Source: Ceratothoa steindachneri (taxonomy: Eukaryota; Arthropoda; Malacostraca; Isopoda; Cymothoidae). From it: a DNA stretch of 64,000 nt. The position numbers and the translations under genes are program-made. This document shows, in pieces, positions 40,080-50,644 of this stretch. Numbering within the stretch: position 1 is the stretch's first letter; every line of letters begins with the position of its first letter. The notes under the pieces were generated by a model. It did no database searches and had not been told where the DNA came from. It saw only the letters and a list, made by a program, of their open reading frames with translations. The stretch covers positions 100,751,578 to 100,815,577 of the forward strand of contig OZ018321.1 in the NCBI GenBank assembly GCA_963969495.1. The letters are read 5' to 3'.

Positions 40080-42097
40080 AGGGTTCGATAGGCATATATG
40101 TTACATATTTTGAATAAGAGTATTGATTTTTTAAATATATTGTTGCTCTTCTCTTTATATTTCCACCTTTGATTTGGTCACATAAATATCATCAAATAGT
40201 TCGTTTTTTCGTACTTTAGAATTCCCTAAACTCGCTATCACGAACTCCTTGATGAGAGATTCAACTTTATCTTTTCCTCACATTTTCTAGGATGTGCAAT
40301 TTTTTTTTCCGCCAATGATAATTTACATATTTTTTATTTTTCTTATCTATTATTCCCGTTTTCTTTATCTCTCTGTTTTTAACCTGCTTCTCCTCTTTTA
40401 TTAATAAGTATAGCATTATTGGACACTGCTTTTTTTTCTTTTCACCTCCAATGATAAACGATAAATCTCCTCTACTCTGTCTCTATTCTCGTCCGATTCT
40501 CTTCCTTATTCGTACGATTGTAATTTTCATTTGATTTAAATTTATTTCTGAAACATTTCCGAAACAATCTACGCCCTTTTATTTCTATTAATATTTTATA
40601 TTTTCCTCCCCTTCTTTCTTTTATTCTCTATTCCTTTGTTCGTTGCTCGAAATTCAATACAGCTTCACGAGTTGCTCCGTTAAAAATGATATACGATCCT
40701 TGCGTAAAACTCTGCAAAAGCAAAAAAGCAAACTATACTATTTGTTGAATCCATTTCTCTTACATCCTTTACCAAACAAGCGATCAGGGTGTAAAATTGA
40801 GAGAAAGAATAAATAACAGTGCATGGAAGGATAGCAGAATGCGGTACATATAGCACTTTAGCGCTATTTATTTTCAACGTGTCAAATTCTTTCTTTGTTA
40901 GGTTTTAGAGTCATTATCCTCTCCTAGACGCAACCCTAAATTTTATGTTTTCGCCCTATTTAAACAAAATAGCCGCTAATTAGTGTTCATAATGTAAATA
41001 TAATACTGTGACCAGCTTAAACTTTATTCCGACCAAATACAGGCTAAGCTTGAACTATGTTCGGAGGATGGCCAAGTGTAGCCTTTGATTGCCTCAAGTG
41101 TGTGAAAATTGAAGTCTTTGTAGCCAAACCGTAAGCTATACTTAGTTTTTATTAAACCATATGTATATAGGTTATGCTTTTTATTTATTTGGTCTATTTG
41201 TAAAAATGTTTATTGTTTTCTGATAGTTAGCAACTTTTATAATTCCTTATTTTGATTTAGGCTAATTTCTAAGCTGTTTAATGTTTGGTTGGATCAAATG
41301 TATTCAAAACTGAGTCAGTGTCGACCAATCGTAAATATGTTTGGTTTTTATTTTGCCATATGTAGCTTATGTTTGGTCTTAGATTCGACTAATTCTGAGT
41401 TATCTTTGATTTTATTTTACCAGCATGGTATTTAAGGAAATATTCTGTTTTATTTTGGCCATTTTGAAAGCTATGCTAGTTTTAAATCAAATGGAGTAAA
41501 CGATTTATCTCTTGGTATAAAAAGTGTTTACCTATAATTTAGTCTTTTTTATTTAAGTGACTTCTGATTAATTTCTCAACCTGATGGTTTTTCATACAAA
41601 TATTCATAAGGTTGTACAAATCATTCCAAAGACTGGGGGGTTTTTACTCTAATATTTCTGTAAAAGATTATACAGAAATAAAAAACTACAGTTATCACCT
41701 CATACTTGTAGTTGTTAAAATCAAGACATTTTCGGATCTATGTAATAATGCACGAAAGAATCAGAGACTTTTCAGATTTTAAGAGAGCTAAATGTTGGAA
41801 AGCAAATGCCGTGGGCACGAAAATGGGTGAGTTGTGACATGATTTAAGAGGAACTTTATCATAACTAATTTTATTGGCAAACAAAACCAAGGACAAAAAC
41901 AATTCAGTGACCGGGATATCAGAGCAATACAACGCATTTGTCGAAAATGCATCAAAACCAATTTGTAAGAGAGAATGCAGAGCAGAACACGAGCATAATG
42001 GAGCTGGATACCATAGAAGGGCTTCAATTGCCAAACCTGTCATTTTTGGAGGCGTTATATAATGAGGAAGCCCCGAATTCTGTTAATATCGACTTCC
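39771..42097. other. No gene seen; includes (TA)n at 40041-40076
   Basis: AT-rich and partly pyrimidine-rich sequence. A pure TA run of about 36 bases lies at 40041-40076. Short frames on both strands near 41738-42120 overlap each other and have no recognisable motif; the plus-strand one leads into the repeat at 42.1 kb, and could belong to the same unknown element. Confidence 0.45.
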
Positions 42098-42255
42098 TGA
42101 ACTCCTACACAAAACCATAGTGAAGAGAGAACCTCTTTCTTCCGTAAGCGTCACGGAAGCAACTCGAACAGGCTTTGTTTCAAGAAGGGTTCGAAATTCT
42201 AGTAACACTGTAAAAAGATGTAGGATTCAATTTATCGATATATTCAAACAATTCG
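42098..42255 (+). repeat. Dispersed repeat, copy 2 (partner at 3.56 kb)
   Basis: Aligns in the same orientation with 3560-3725. A plus-strand frame gives Ser/Arg-rich text ending NTVKRCRIQFIDIFKQ, paralleled in copy 1 by DTLKRCTNQLLDISKH, which suggests a common coding ancestor. Confidence 0.45.
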
Positions 42256-42724
42256 TGCTACTAAAATAAAATTACCTTCATATTAAATAATAAAACTTAC
42301 ATTTATTATTATGTAATTATTATTTTATCCACCTCATCTAATTTATGTAAGAACATAAACGCAGCCACTTTAAACATACAAATATACATCTTCAGACTCG
42401 AGCAGTGGTTATACGAAAACAGACTGACGTTCTCAATTCAAAATCATCCGTTACCTTCATCACCTGTCACAGGCACCCGATCATCACACTATTTAACCTC
42501 CGTACCCGCTTCAACAAACTCCCACAATACTTAGTCTTAACTTAAACACATATATGACTTAGCAACATGTGACGTAACTCAGCTTTAAGCCATAAAATCA
42601 AGAGGGAAAGTCCCTCCAATGATCTGCAGCATTTTGTGATAAGCTGATAAATGGTTATTGCATTGATGGTTTCCTATGGTTCAAATCACATACAAGGGCT
42701 TTGAATGGGTAAATGAGACTTCTC

Positions 42725-42739
42725 CCACTAGATGGCAGC
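42725..42739 (+). promoter_or_regulatory. CTCF-like core motif
   Basis: CCACTAGATGGCAGC matches every position of the core CTCF consensus CCASYAGRKGGCRSY. Arthropods have CTCF. A single motif match in 64 kb can be chance, and this word also occurs in invertebrate repeats, so binding is only a possibility. Confidence 0.3.
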
Positions 42740-44179
42740 ACCCCCACATAACGCCAAATCCGATGGTAGATTTGAAATTTCTGGGGTGTATAACCATATG
42801 TCACATGGTCGTATGGGTCATATGATGGCTCTAAATGGGTACAAGTAAACTTTATTCCTTTGGAAAAAAAAGCGATGCCTAGATCTGGCGCTTCGCCACA
42901 GGTAAAAACAACATCGCTCAGTCACTATCTCCAACTTTAGACAACAGAAAGGAACACTCATCATATTGAGAATAAAGACTGAGTTCTTTGAAAAGTTTTT
43001 GAATATATAATTTTTAGTTAGGAAACAAGTTTCCGAAGTAACTGGTTTCCATCTTCAGTCCAAAAATAATAGCAGAAATGGTTAAAAAGTTGCACTTTAT
43101 GTACCAGCCCGAAAAAATAAAGAAAAATGGGGAGAAAATTTTAAAAAGTATAAAAGACCAGAGGGATTTTTGTAAGCCATAATAGAATTTTGTGTTATAA
43201 ATATATATAAATACATAGACAATACACATTCACATGTAAATAAAAGTACATATGTAAGGAGACATGTGAAATACTAATCAGGTATTTGGCTGATTCCTAT
43301 TTTTCGATTTTCTGCTGAGCATGAATACAGAGACTGGAATGTTCTTATCCGGGGAGGAACCTTCATTTAAAAGCTCGATTCTGAGTAAAATTATTTCATC
43401 ATACTTTTTCGGGCGGGTGTGGCCGTAGTACTGTGCTGTTCCGCATTTTCGAAAGTAGCGTGCAAAAATTAAGGTGCATATATGTATATGTCTATTGTGT
43501 CTGTACTGAAGGGATCATGGGGGTAAGGAGGAGAGTATGAGAGAGTGATGTGAGAAGGTTATGGACTTCTTCTTCTTGAGTGGTGACTGGTTTGTTCTGA
43601 GGCTGTGACATGGGTAGGAAGGAGTGTCTGGGCATCGAATGTGTTTAGATTCATGTCAATGGTAGTATTTTTGCTTCTGAGTGCCGTGGATTTATTGGAG
43701 GGGGGCTAGGGGGACTTGTGTAAATTCATTGATTATGAGCAGGTGTCTTTGCGTGAGTGGGAGTTTGTCAGCATTTGATGGAATTAGTGTTGAAAGCCAG
43801 TCTGAGGGTAGCTTTGTGGTCTCCCGATGCCATCGATATTTTTATGATGGACTTTAAAAGAAATTGCCCCTCATACTTTAATACTCTTTTTGCCCATGAT
43901 GTGTAAATGAATTATTAGTGAAATTTCCAAAAACAGCATTAGTTAACGCAATCTTTCAATTGTTACAACTCCTTTCATCTTGAAGATTACTATGGAAACT
44001 GTAAAGGATAATTGTTTTATTTTAATCAAGAAGACCAACCAAAGCTTATTAACACCTTTCATCTTTCCTGTTACTCATAAACGAACGATCTGAATTTATA
44101 AGAACATTCTCCAAGAATTGCAATATTACAGAGCCCGCAAAATAATCTATACATTAAGAATTTTTGGATAATAAAACGA
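42740..44179. other. No gene seen
   Basis: A minus-strand frame at 43014-43229 and others are short, AT-driven and unrecognised. G-rich sequence at 43500-43800 has no tandem structure that I could follow. Confidence 0.45.
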
Positions 44180-44184
44180 AAAAA

Positions 44185-44965
44185 TGCAACTTACATGTAT
44201 TTTATTTTCATTTTTAACTCACAACTATTACATTGTCATGTTGCCCTTGCTCTTGATCACCATCTTAACTCGCTTGGTAATCGAAGTAGCGAGGTTGAAG
44301 AAGTAGGAAGCATCCATAGGGACCCAAAGCTTCTTCAGCACCACATTCAGTTCCGTGATGAGGTGGGTAAAGTTTTTTTTTCAAGCTTACTTTTCATGAC
44401 GTTGCAGGCCTTTTCAATGGGATTTAGCTCGGGCTAATTGCTTGGCCCCTTTAAAACACTGATATTATTATCTTCGAGGAATTTTTTCACTGCTTTGGTC
44501 TTATAGGCAGCGGCACCATCATGCATAAAAAGTCGCCCATGTGAATTCCCCAAACCTGGAGCATATGCTCCCTTAATACCTCGATATAATTACTTCCTTT
44601 CATCGTTATACACTTAGGAAGGAGGTATAGTCCCCTTCTGTCCTTATTTCCACTAAAAGTACCCATACCATTTCACTGTCATGGTGCTTCACTGTCTTCA
44701 CTGTGTACCCCGGGTCATAACGGGACGCAATACTCGGATGATGAACGAACTTGGAGCAGCCCCAGACCAGCCTGAAACTTCCCTTACCACTAAACATCAC
44801 CTTCTGCCACTGATCTGAGGTCCAATCCTAGTACCAGTTGCAGCACTGTAACCGTTCCTTCTTCATATCTTCAGTTAACAGGGGCTTCTTTACTGCACGG
44901 AGAGTAGCCATTTTTAGGTTCTTCTACAGGCGGTGCTGAATTGTTCATACTGAGACGTCTTTCAG
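44185..44965 (-). pseudogene. Tc1-like transposase remnant
   Basis: Minus strand, N- to C-terminal. Around 44870-44800 are the DW..D.W.KV-type residues preceding the first catalytic region. Frame 44800-44606 then reads MMFSGKGSFRLVWGC and YDPGYTVKTVKHHDSEMVWV, where the usual FSDES Asp is replaced by Gly. Next come HGRLFMHDGAAAYKTKAVKK (second catalytic Asp) near 44510 and PELNPIEKACNVMKSKL (third catalytic residue Glu, DD34E type) near 44430. Loss of the first Asp and several frameshifts make it inactive. Terminal repeats were not identified. Confidence 0.82.
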
Positions 44966-45390
44966 AAGTTCAGGATGCTCTCCCTTGATGGCTACGGTAG
45001 TTATAGCAGGATATTATATCACACCTCTCTGTCCAGTTGTGTGCCAGACAGCCTACTAAGGGCAGCTGATCGGCTGCATAAACTATTAAAAGCGAATGGA
45101 CAGCCGTCAGTGGCCAACCCAAAGACCCAACGAGTGAAAGTCAAAGAAGACGTACGAACTATCTAAACCTATCATTTACAGCTTTCTGAAACAAAGGGCC
45201 AGGGGATGGCCTTGTTTTGTAGACAGTATTTTTTAGTTTTGTAAACAAATTTAACTTAAAATATATTTGAGAGTATTCGTAATCTTTTTTTGCAATGTTT
45301 GTATTTCATCCTAGTAGCACAAGTTAAATGATACCCATCATAAAGACGGAGGGGTAAGTTTTACTAAAATGTGATATAGAAAAGGAAATA

Positions 45391-46272
45391 TACGATGGGC
45401 GGTCAATAAGTTTTGCAATTCTGATATAAGGAAACGAGATATGAGGAAAAGTGTTTTATTATTTTCCAATAAAGCTACCCTCGACTTCAATGCAATTGCG
45501 CGACTTGTCCCTAAGGCTTCGAATTCCCGACAACCAGAAATCTTCCGACTGCTGTTCATTCCACTCTTGGACGGCGAGCTGGACATCTTCATCGTCCCCA
45601 AACCGGCCTCCACGCCGTGCAGCCTTGAGATGGCTGAATAAAAAGTAGTCGCTAGGGGCCAGATCTGGACTGTAGGGAGTTATGGTTGAGCTCCTCGAAT
45701 CCGCACTCGCGCACGGCAGCTTGTGCCACTCTGGCTTTGTGGACTTTGACGACGTTGAAGTCGATCATAGGGTGTGAGGTTTCTAGGGAGCCAACGGGCA
45801 GAGACCTTGGTCATGGCTAAATTGTTGTGGATGATGTTGCTAACACTTCCATGTGATATTCCAAGTTCTCGCTCGATTTTCGAGGATCATCCTCTCCACA
45901 CGGGCTACATGGTCCTCGTTGGTCACGTCTGACTGGCATCCTGGAAGGGGGTCATCTTCTAGAGGCTCACGACCATGGTGGAACTAGGGGTGGTGTTGGT
46001 GTACACTGCAATCATGCGTTCATGGATCTCTTTTGCATTCTTGCCTTCCTTGGTCAAAATTTGATCACTGCGCGGTGCTCAACCTTCTCCATTGTTGAAA
46101 TATTTGTGACTGACGATCTGTGATCAGCTACTGCTTCTTAAATAGACGAGGCAGGAGCGTACGGCTGCAGATCCTGACTTGTTATAACTTGTCCTAACAC
46201 CCCCACAAACAGCTATCCCACTTCCTCTGTTTTGCCCTACTGATTCGCAAAACTTATTGACTGCCCCTCGTA
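45391..46272 (-). mobile_element. Mariner derivative, internally deleted, both ends present (copy D)
   Basis: An 882-base element bounded by terminal repeats TACGATGGGCGGTCAATAAG (45391) and, at 46245-46272, the reverse complement ACTTATTGACTGCCCCTCGTA, with TA at both edges. On the minus strand the N-terminal region is followed, after the RNLT..P segment, directly by KVHKARVAQAAV-type text, skipping the first catalytic Asp. This is the same internal deletion as copy C. Further stops and a frameshift near the third Asp are present. It resembles a non-autonomous mariner that could have been mobilised in trans. Confidence 0.9.
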
Positions 46273-46379
46273 TATAATCCAACAAAGGAACGCTCACTAA
46301 ATGTTAAAATCATGAAATGGAAGCCATATATTAAGGAACTAAACTGAGTATTTTATTATTTTTGACCCCGAACACTTAA

Positions 46380-46990
46380 CACATCATGGCCTAGATGCAA
46401 AACATTTAACTGCAACCTAATAATCAGTTGACAGGGCTACAGGAATGTCTAAGCGGAAAAAAATAAAACATGGAAATTATGTTTAATTCAACCGAGTTTC
46501 AAGACATTTAACCAACCTTTCCATTTATAAAATGTGATACTCCTGTATAGTCCAAAATATTTGGCAGCAATTTCACCATATTATTTAATAGGTTGATGTG
46601 GAGTTAAGCTCTATCCTAGTAGAGGTGCTCGCCTTGCTCCTTTGAGTACGATGCAATGTTTTCCTTAAAACTTTAAATATCATCTTCAAAGATATGGACT
46701 TATAAGGATATTTTGTGCCATTTTAACCCCAGTTGTATGTAGCCTAGCATAGTTCTTGGCTTTGTATTTTGCCAGAGAGGCCCAAACCACTGCAATAATG
46801 CTGTCCTAAGTTACTTGCCTGCTGCTATAGAGCTTAAAAGGAAATTTCGTGCACTCAGGGTCTTCCTTATCTGGGTGGCCGACGAATTTAGCGGCTTTGA
46901 ACTTTGCCTCAGCCAACTTATATAAGAAATCTTGGAGTTACCTGAAGACTGTAGGCGCCTTAACTTATGCTGTCACATGAGAACCAAATT
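46380..46990 (-). pseudogene. Protein family 1 remnant, C-terminal region
   Basis: Badly broken minus-strand text: KFVGHPDKEDPECTKFPFK near 46870, WASLAKYKAKNYARL near 46770, and FKENIASYSKEQGEHLY near 46640. The last phrase is the counterpart of FPENCGDFSEEQGE in the family 1 copy at 11.6 kb. Every few dozen codons the frame changes, so this is an old fossil. Confidence 0.4.
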
Positions 46991-47034
46991 TATGTGCAGT
47001 TATGGGAACAACACCGGTTGGTCCACCAGTGACT

Positions 47035-47215
47035 CACATTTGACCCTGTTCTTCCGCAATTTATTGTTTGTGCAATACCTCTTTGGTCCCTAACTAGCGT
47101 TTCCTGGTCATTCTGAATTGTTTCTATCGGTAATTGAATCGATTTACTATTATTTACATACGCATAAACATGATTTGGATTTTCTTTACATTTTTGAAAT
47201 ATCAAATTCATACTG
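47035..47215 (-). pseudogene. CR1-type LINE linker fragment
   Basis: The minus-strand frame 47211-46990 begins with CKENPNHVYAYVNNSKSIQL, then ETLVRDQRGIAQTIN. This resembles the segment between endonuclease and RT in CR1-type LINEs (K.NPK.FY.Y....K....L, then a D.....A..LN motif). Only about 60 codons are recognisable. Confidence 0.4.
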
Positions 47216-47424
47216 TATTTTTTTACTTTTTAGTGGCATGCGACTTTATATTCCACTATGTCGGTCGGTTGGTACACGTTTTCCTTTTTGTGGGTTTGGT
47301 AATAACTTGGTAATATTTCGTTCGATTCTAAGGAAATTTGTGCACTACTGTTTAATAACAAAGTCTGCTGACCAAAATCGCGTGCTCTCACTTATTCTGA
47401 TTTATGACCTTTCGACGTTCGAAA

Positions 47425-47765
47425 CTTTCAATAATCACCTGACTAATCTTGGGAAGACCTTGGCAATTATATCATTTGAAAGAAAATGTAAAAAAAAAAT
47501 GCGAGTTTAAAATTCGTTAGTATTGTCCGAATCGTTATGAAAAGACAATCTAAAATAAAACAACATAATGGTTTCAAATTTCGTTAGAATCGGCCAAATA
47601 GTTATAATGTTATTGCCAAATAATCTACAGCCTACCCTTGATAGGACTTTGGCAATTATTTCATTTGAAAGAGGAGGTAAAACAACATAAGACTTTTAAA
47701 ATTCATTAGAATAAGCCGTATAGTTACATGGTTATCGCCAAATCAATTTAATTCAAGAGGGGGAC
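47425..47765 (-). repeat. Dispersed repeat with internal tandem units (inverted partner at 8.6 kb)
   Basis: Two to three imperfect units containing ATTTCGTTAGAATCGGCC, AATAGTTATAATGTTATTGCC and CTTTGGCAATTATTTCATTTGAAAG. The reverse complement of these words makes up 8590-8935. It belongs to a multi-copy, non-coding repeat family. Confidence 0.6.
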
Positions 47766-48039
47766 TGACCGACATAGTGAGATGTAGAGTCGAACGCGAC
47801 TAAAAATAAGAACCTAACTTTCAGGACTTTACATTTTACAGCATAGGTTAGTGTTTTATGATGGATAATATATCTTAAAACGTTAAAATGACGCATATTC
47901 TCACAAAATCCTGAACGCTTAGTCACCCTAGCCATAAGATCAGTCTTTTGTTTCATTGTTGTTAATGTAGGCGAGTCTATCCGTGTTTTCTCGTCAAAGC
48001 GTTAGATAAACTTAAAGCTTGCAAATTAATATCGTGAAT

Positions 48040-48660
48040 AATAAAGTAATTTCTAGTAGTAGTGCTGGTTAAATGCCGAGTCTCCACCCCCCTTTACTCT
48101 TAATGCCGAGTCTCCTCGACCCCCCCACTCCACCCCCACCGTTATCGTGAATACCGAGTCTCTCCCCTCCCCCTACTTTGGTCAGTGACCTTTTTTCGAA
48201 GGAATTAGAGTCTCCACACACGCAAACACATACATACACACTGGAGCTTTCTAAGAAATTTGATTCTACACCCACACACATACATACGGTGGGATAGGTT
48301 AGAAGTAAAATGGTGTACTCCAACCCGACCCCACCCCGCTCCTAGCATTGGCCACTATCAGCCTTGGTCACATGCAGGTGTTTTCTCGTTTCATTTTGAA
48401 AATAATTAGTATGTTTAATGATGCGAATGCTAGCTATCGGAGTATTAATCTGAAGAATTACTAATGTCTAGACCGTTTTATCATATATAGCATCAGCGCT
48501 AGGAGACAAAGATCGCTTCAGCGACCTTTTATGAGGGAATTAGAGTCTACACACACATATATACATACATACACACTGGATATTTCTAAGGAATTAGATT
48601 CTACACACACACACACACATACATACACGCACGAGCAACTCGGTAGAGGGGAGATAAAGA
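48040..48660. repeat. TGCCGAGTCTCC and (CA)n-rich composite repeat
   Basis: Three spaced copies of AATGCCGAGTCTCC (about 48072, 48103 and 48150) lead into C-rich sequence. Two copies of GGAATTAGAGTCTCCACACA plus a CACATACATA run and a TTTCTAAG.AATT..ATTCTACAC block follow at 48206-48290 and 48536-48625. The latter unit also occurs inverted at 63310-63385. Non-coding. Confidence 0.65.
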
Positions 48661-48905
48661 CAGCATCAAGCTGATTTATCATGTATTATTCTGCCCGTCA
48701 ACAGTGGAGTTGCCACTTAACTTTTTTTCAATATCTTAATTGGTCCGGCTAGTTGCCATCTTTAAATCATTTGTTGTTAAACATCTCTGTTTGATACACG
48801 TTTTAAGATGATCCTCCATTCATACCGTATCACACCCAGACTTGGCAAATATTTTGCAACCGAAGATGTGCGTGGATCGGATTATAAATTTAGTCCAGAC
48901 TATGG

Positions 48906-49259
48906 TTGAATTCTTCGATCATGTTCTTCGCCTTATTCATGAACACCCAATTGATCGGATTGAATCTCTGTATAGTGGGTTATTTCAACCACAATAACGA
49001 AAAAGAAGTTTTTGAACATCTCCAGTTAATGGATTTAGAAGATTTAATCATCGGTGAAAAATTAAAAAACGAGCTTATGGATCAGATTTTCTTTGTTGGA
49101 GGACTATCCGATCGGCACAATACATGGGTGGATTGTTTTTTCTGCATATTGCATTCTAACACGATTAATGATGGTGAGAAAGTAGTGAACATCGCTATAT
49201 TTGACACAAAACCCGCTGTTCTTTCGCTTCCTCTCATGGTATTTCTATCAGCTCACTAA
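48906..49259 (+). CDS. Unassigned 117-codon ORF
   Basis: The longest open plus-strand frame in this stretch, with normal amino-acid composition (VFEHLQLMDLEDLIIGEKLK, IFFVGGLSDRHN). I do not recognise it. It lies downstream of, and convergent with, the polymerase C-terminal fragment, so it could be a decayed gene of the same virus-like element. The words FNHNN and LMDQIFF also faintly recall LINE endonucleases. Either reading is speculative. An alternative frame over its 5' part is also open, suggesting a frameshifted longer ancestor. Confidence 0.2.
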   Translation: MNSSIMFFALFMNTQLIGLNLCIVGYFNHNNEKEVFEHLQLMDLEDLIIGEKLKNELMDQIFFVGGLSDRHNTWVDCFFCILHSNTINDGEKVVNIAIFDTKPAVLSLPLMVFLSAH

Positions 49260-49499
49260 TATGATGAAAAACAAGATTGCAGAGACAAGGATGAATGAAT
49301 TTATCTTCTCACAAGATCGAGAGGATGTTATTAGTTTTTTTGTAGACATATTAAAACATTGGTAATTAAACGCGTTTTGTTTATTTCATCTTTATTTTAT
49401 TTGTATTAATCAGAAATGTTGTTAATGATTAAAAATATATATATAAAGAGATAATAATTGTTGACAGGGATTCAATGGATATTAACTTTTTAAATATAA

Positions 49500-49960
49500 T
49501 TTAAGATTCCGTGGAAACAGGTAGGTATGGTTCAATATTTCCCTTAAAGTTGAATGCGTTTACGAAAGATTTTTCTCAAAATCTTTTCCCCTCTCACCTC
49601 TTTCACTCCACCGTATTCCTCGGTTCTATGACCCATGAATGATACAGAGATGTGAATATCACCATTAGCCCCAACTAGCCGTTTCATAGGATCGTAGGTT
49701 ATTATACCCTTCGTCTGACTGTTAATGGTTAATCCTTTAGGTCGAAATATATACCTCACCCCACTCGTCGTTTAGATACGTACCGAATAGGATTTGGGAC
49801 CCGCTGAGCAGAATGAATCGGAGAGATCACATAGGAATTCTCCTAGTCGAGGTTGGGGGTACTCTTTCCTAGCAATGAAGATGACGCTATCTGTTTCTCA
49901 GTACAACAAACGTTCATCTATAGGGTCTACTGTTAAAAATGGTAGTCTCTCTCTTTTGTA
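49500..49960 (-). pseudogene. polB: Polinton-type DNA polymerase B, C-terminal block
   Basis: Minus strand. After an in-frame stop at LLY, the text ETDSVIFIARKEYPQPRLGE carries the catalytic motif C region of protein-primed type B polymerases (YxDTDS; here the first Asp reads as Glu). It is followed by FLCDLSDSFCSAGPKSY, the conserved thumb segment, and by FRPKGLTINSQTKGIITYDP, which matches the K.RG.TLN......v.fd pattern of Polinton/Maverick polymerases. It picks up where the middle block at 57.7 kb breaks off. The 7.7 kb between holds LINE sequences, so this looks like one gene split by insertion. Several stops make it non-functional. Confidence 0.82.
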
Positions 49961-50640
49961 GTTTTTCAGGCTTGGTTAAGTGATCAACCACCTCCTTATG
50001 GGATGAAGGAAAATTATATACATATATAGTTATATATGGATTCTTTATTCCTGGGTATATGGCTGGAATAAGCTTTGAATATAGCGAACAGGGAATATAA
50101 CTTTTTCTTCTACACCAATAATAATTTTCTGACTCTTCTAACTAACTTTTACACATTCAAACAGTTCAACGATAAAAAAAGGTAGAAAATTTGTAAGAGT
50201 AGAGAGAATAAGTAGAAAATGTGCATAATAGAGAGGAAGTAGTTGTGCCAGGTTGTTTGGCTACCTCAGTCGTTTATATCTTTATTAACTGTAGTTATTA
50301 CCTCTTTGTTTGTTTTGGCAGCATTCAAGCCTTTGAAATCTTGTAGGCCTCTTGATGGTTGAATGACTTTACTTACGAGTATATTAATATGTGTCCGCTT
50401 CGGATCTTTTGTTATATTTATTTATGTATTGTCCATTTCGGATCTTTTATTTTATTTGTTTATTTATTTATATTTTTTTATATTTATTTATGTATTGTTC
50501 ACTTCGGATCTTTTAGATAATATTATTCCTATGTATATTTTATTTATTTTTCTTATTAAACTGTCCACTAGGGATAATTTATAATCAATTTGATATCTTT
50601 ATATACGTGAAATAAATCCTTTTTAGTTTTCTTTATTCAT
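49961..50640. other. No gene seen; T-rich flank of the LINE
   Basis: AT-rich sequence with recurring TTTATTTATTTAT and TTCGGATCTTTT words (50395-50520), in the expected position of 3' flanking or tail sequence of the minus-strand LINE that follows. Not coding. Confidence 0.4.
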
Positions 50641-50644
50641 CATT

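Noticed and set aside
45441..45648. Plus-strand ORFs in mariner copy D
   Set aside because: Antisense to the mariner coding strand.
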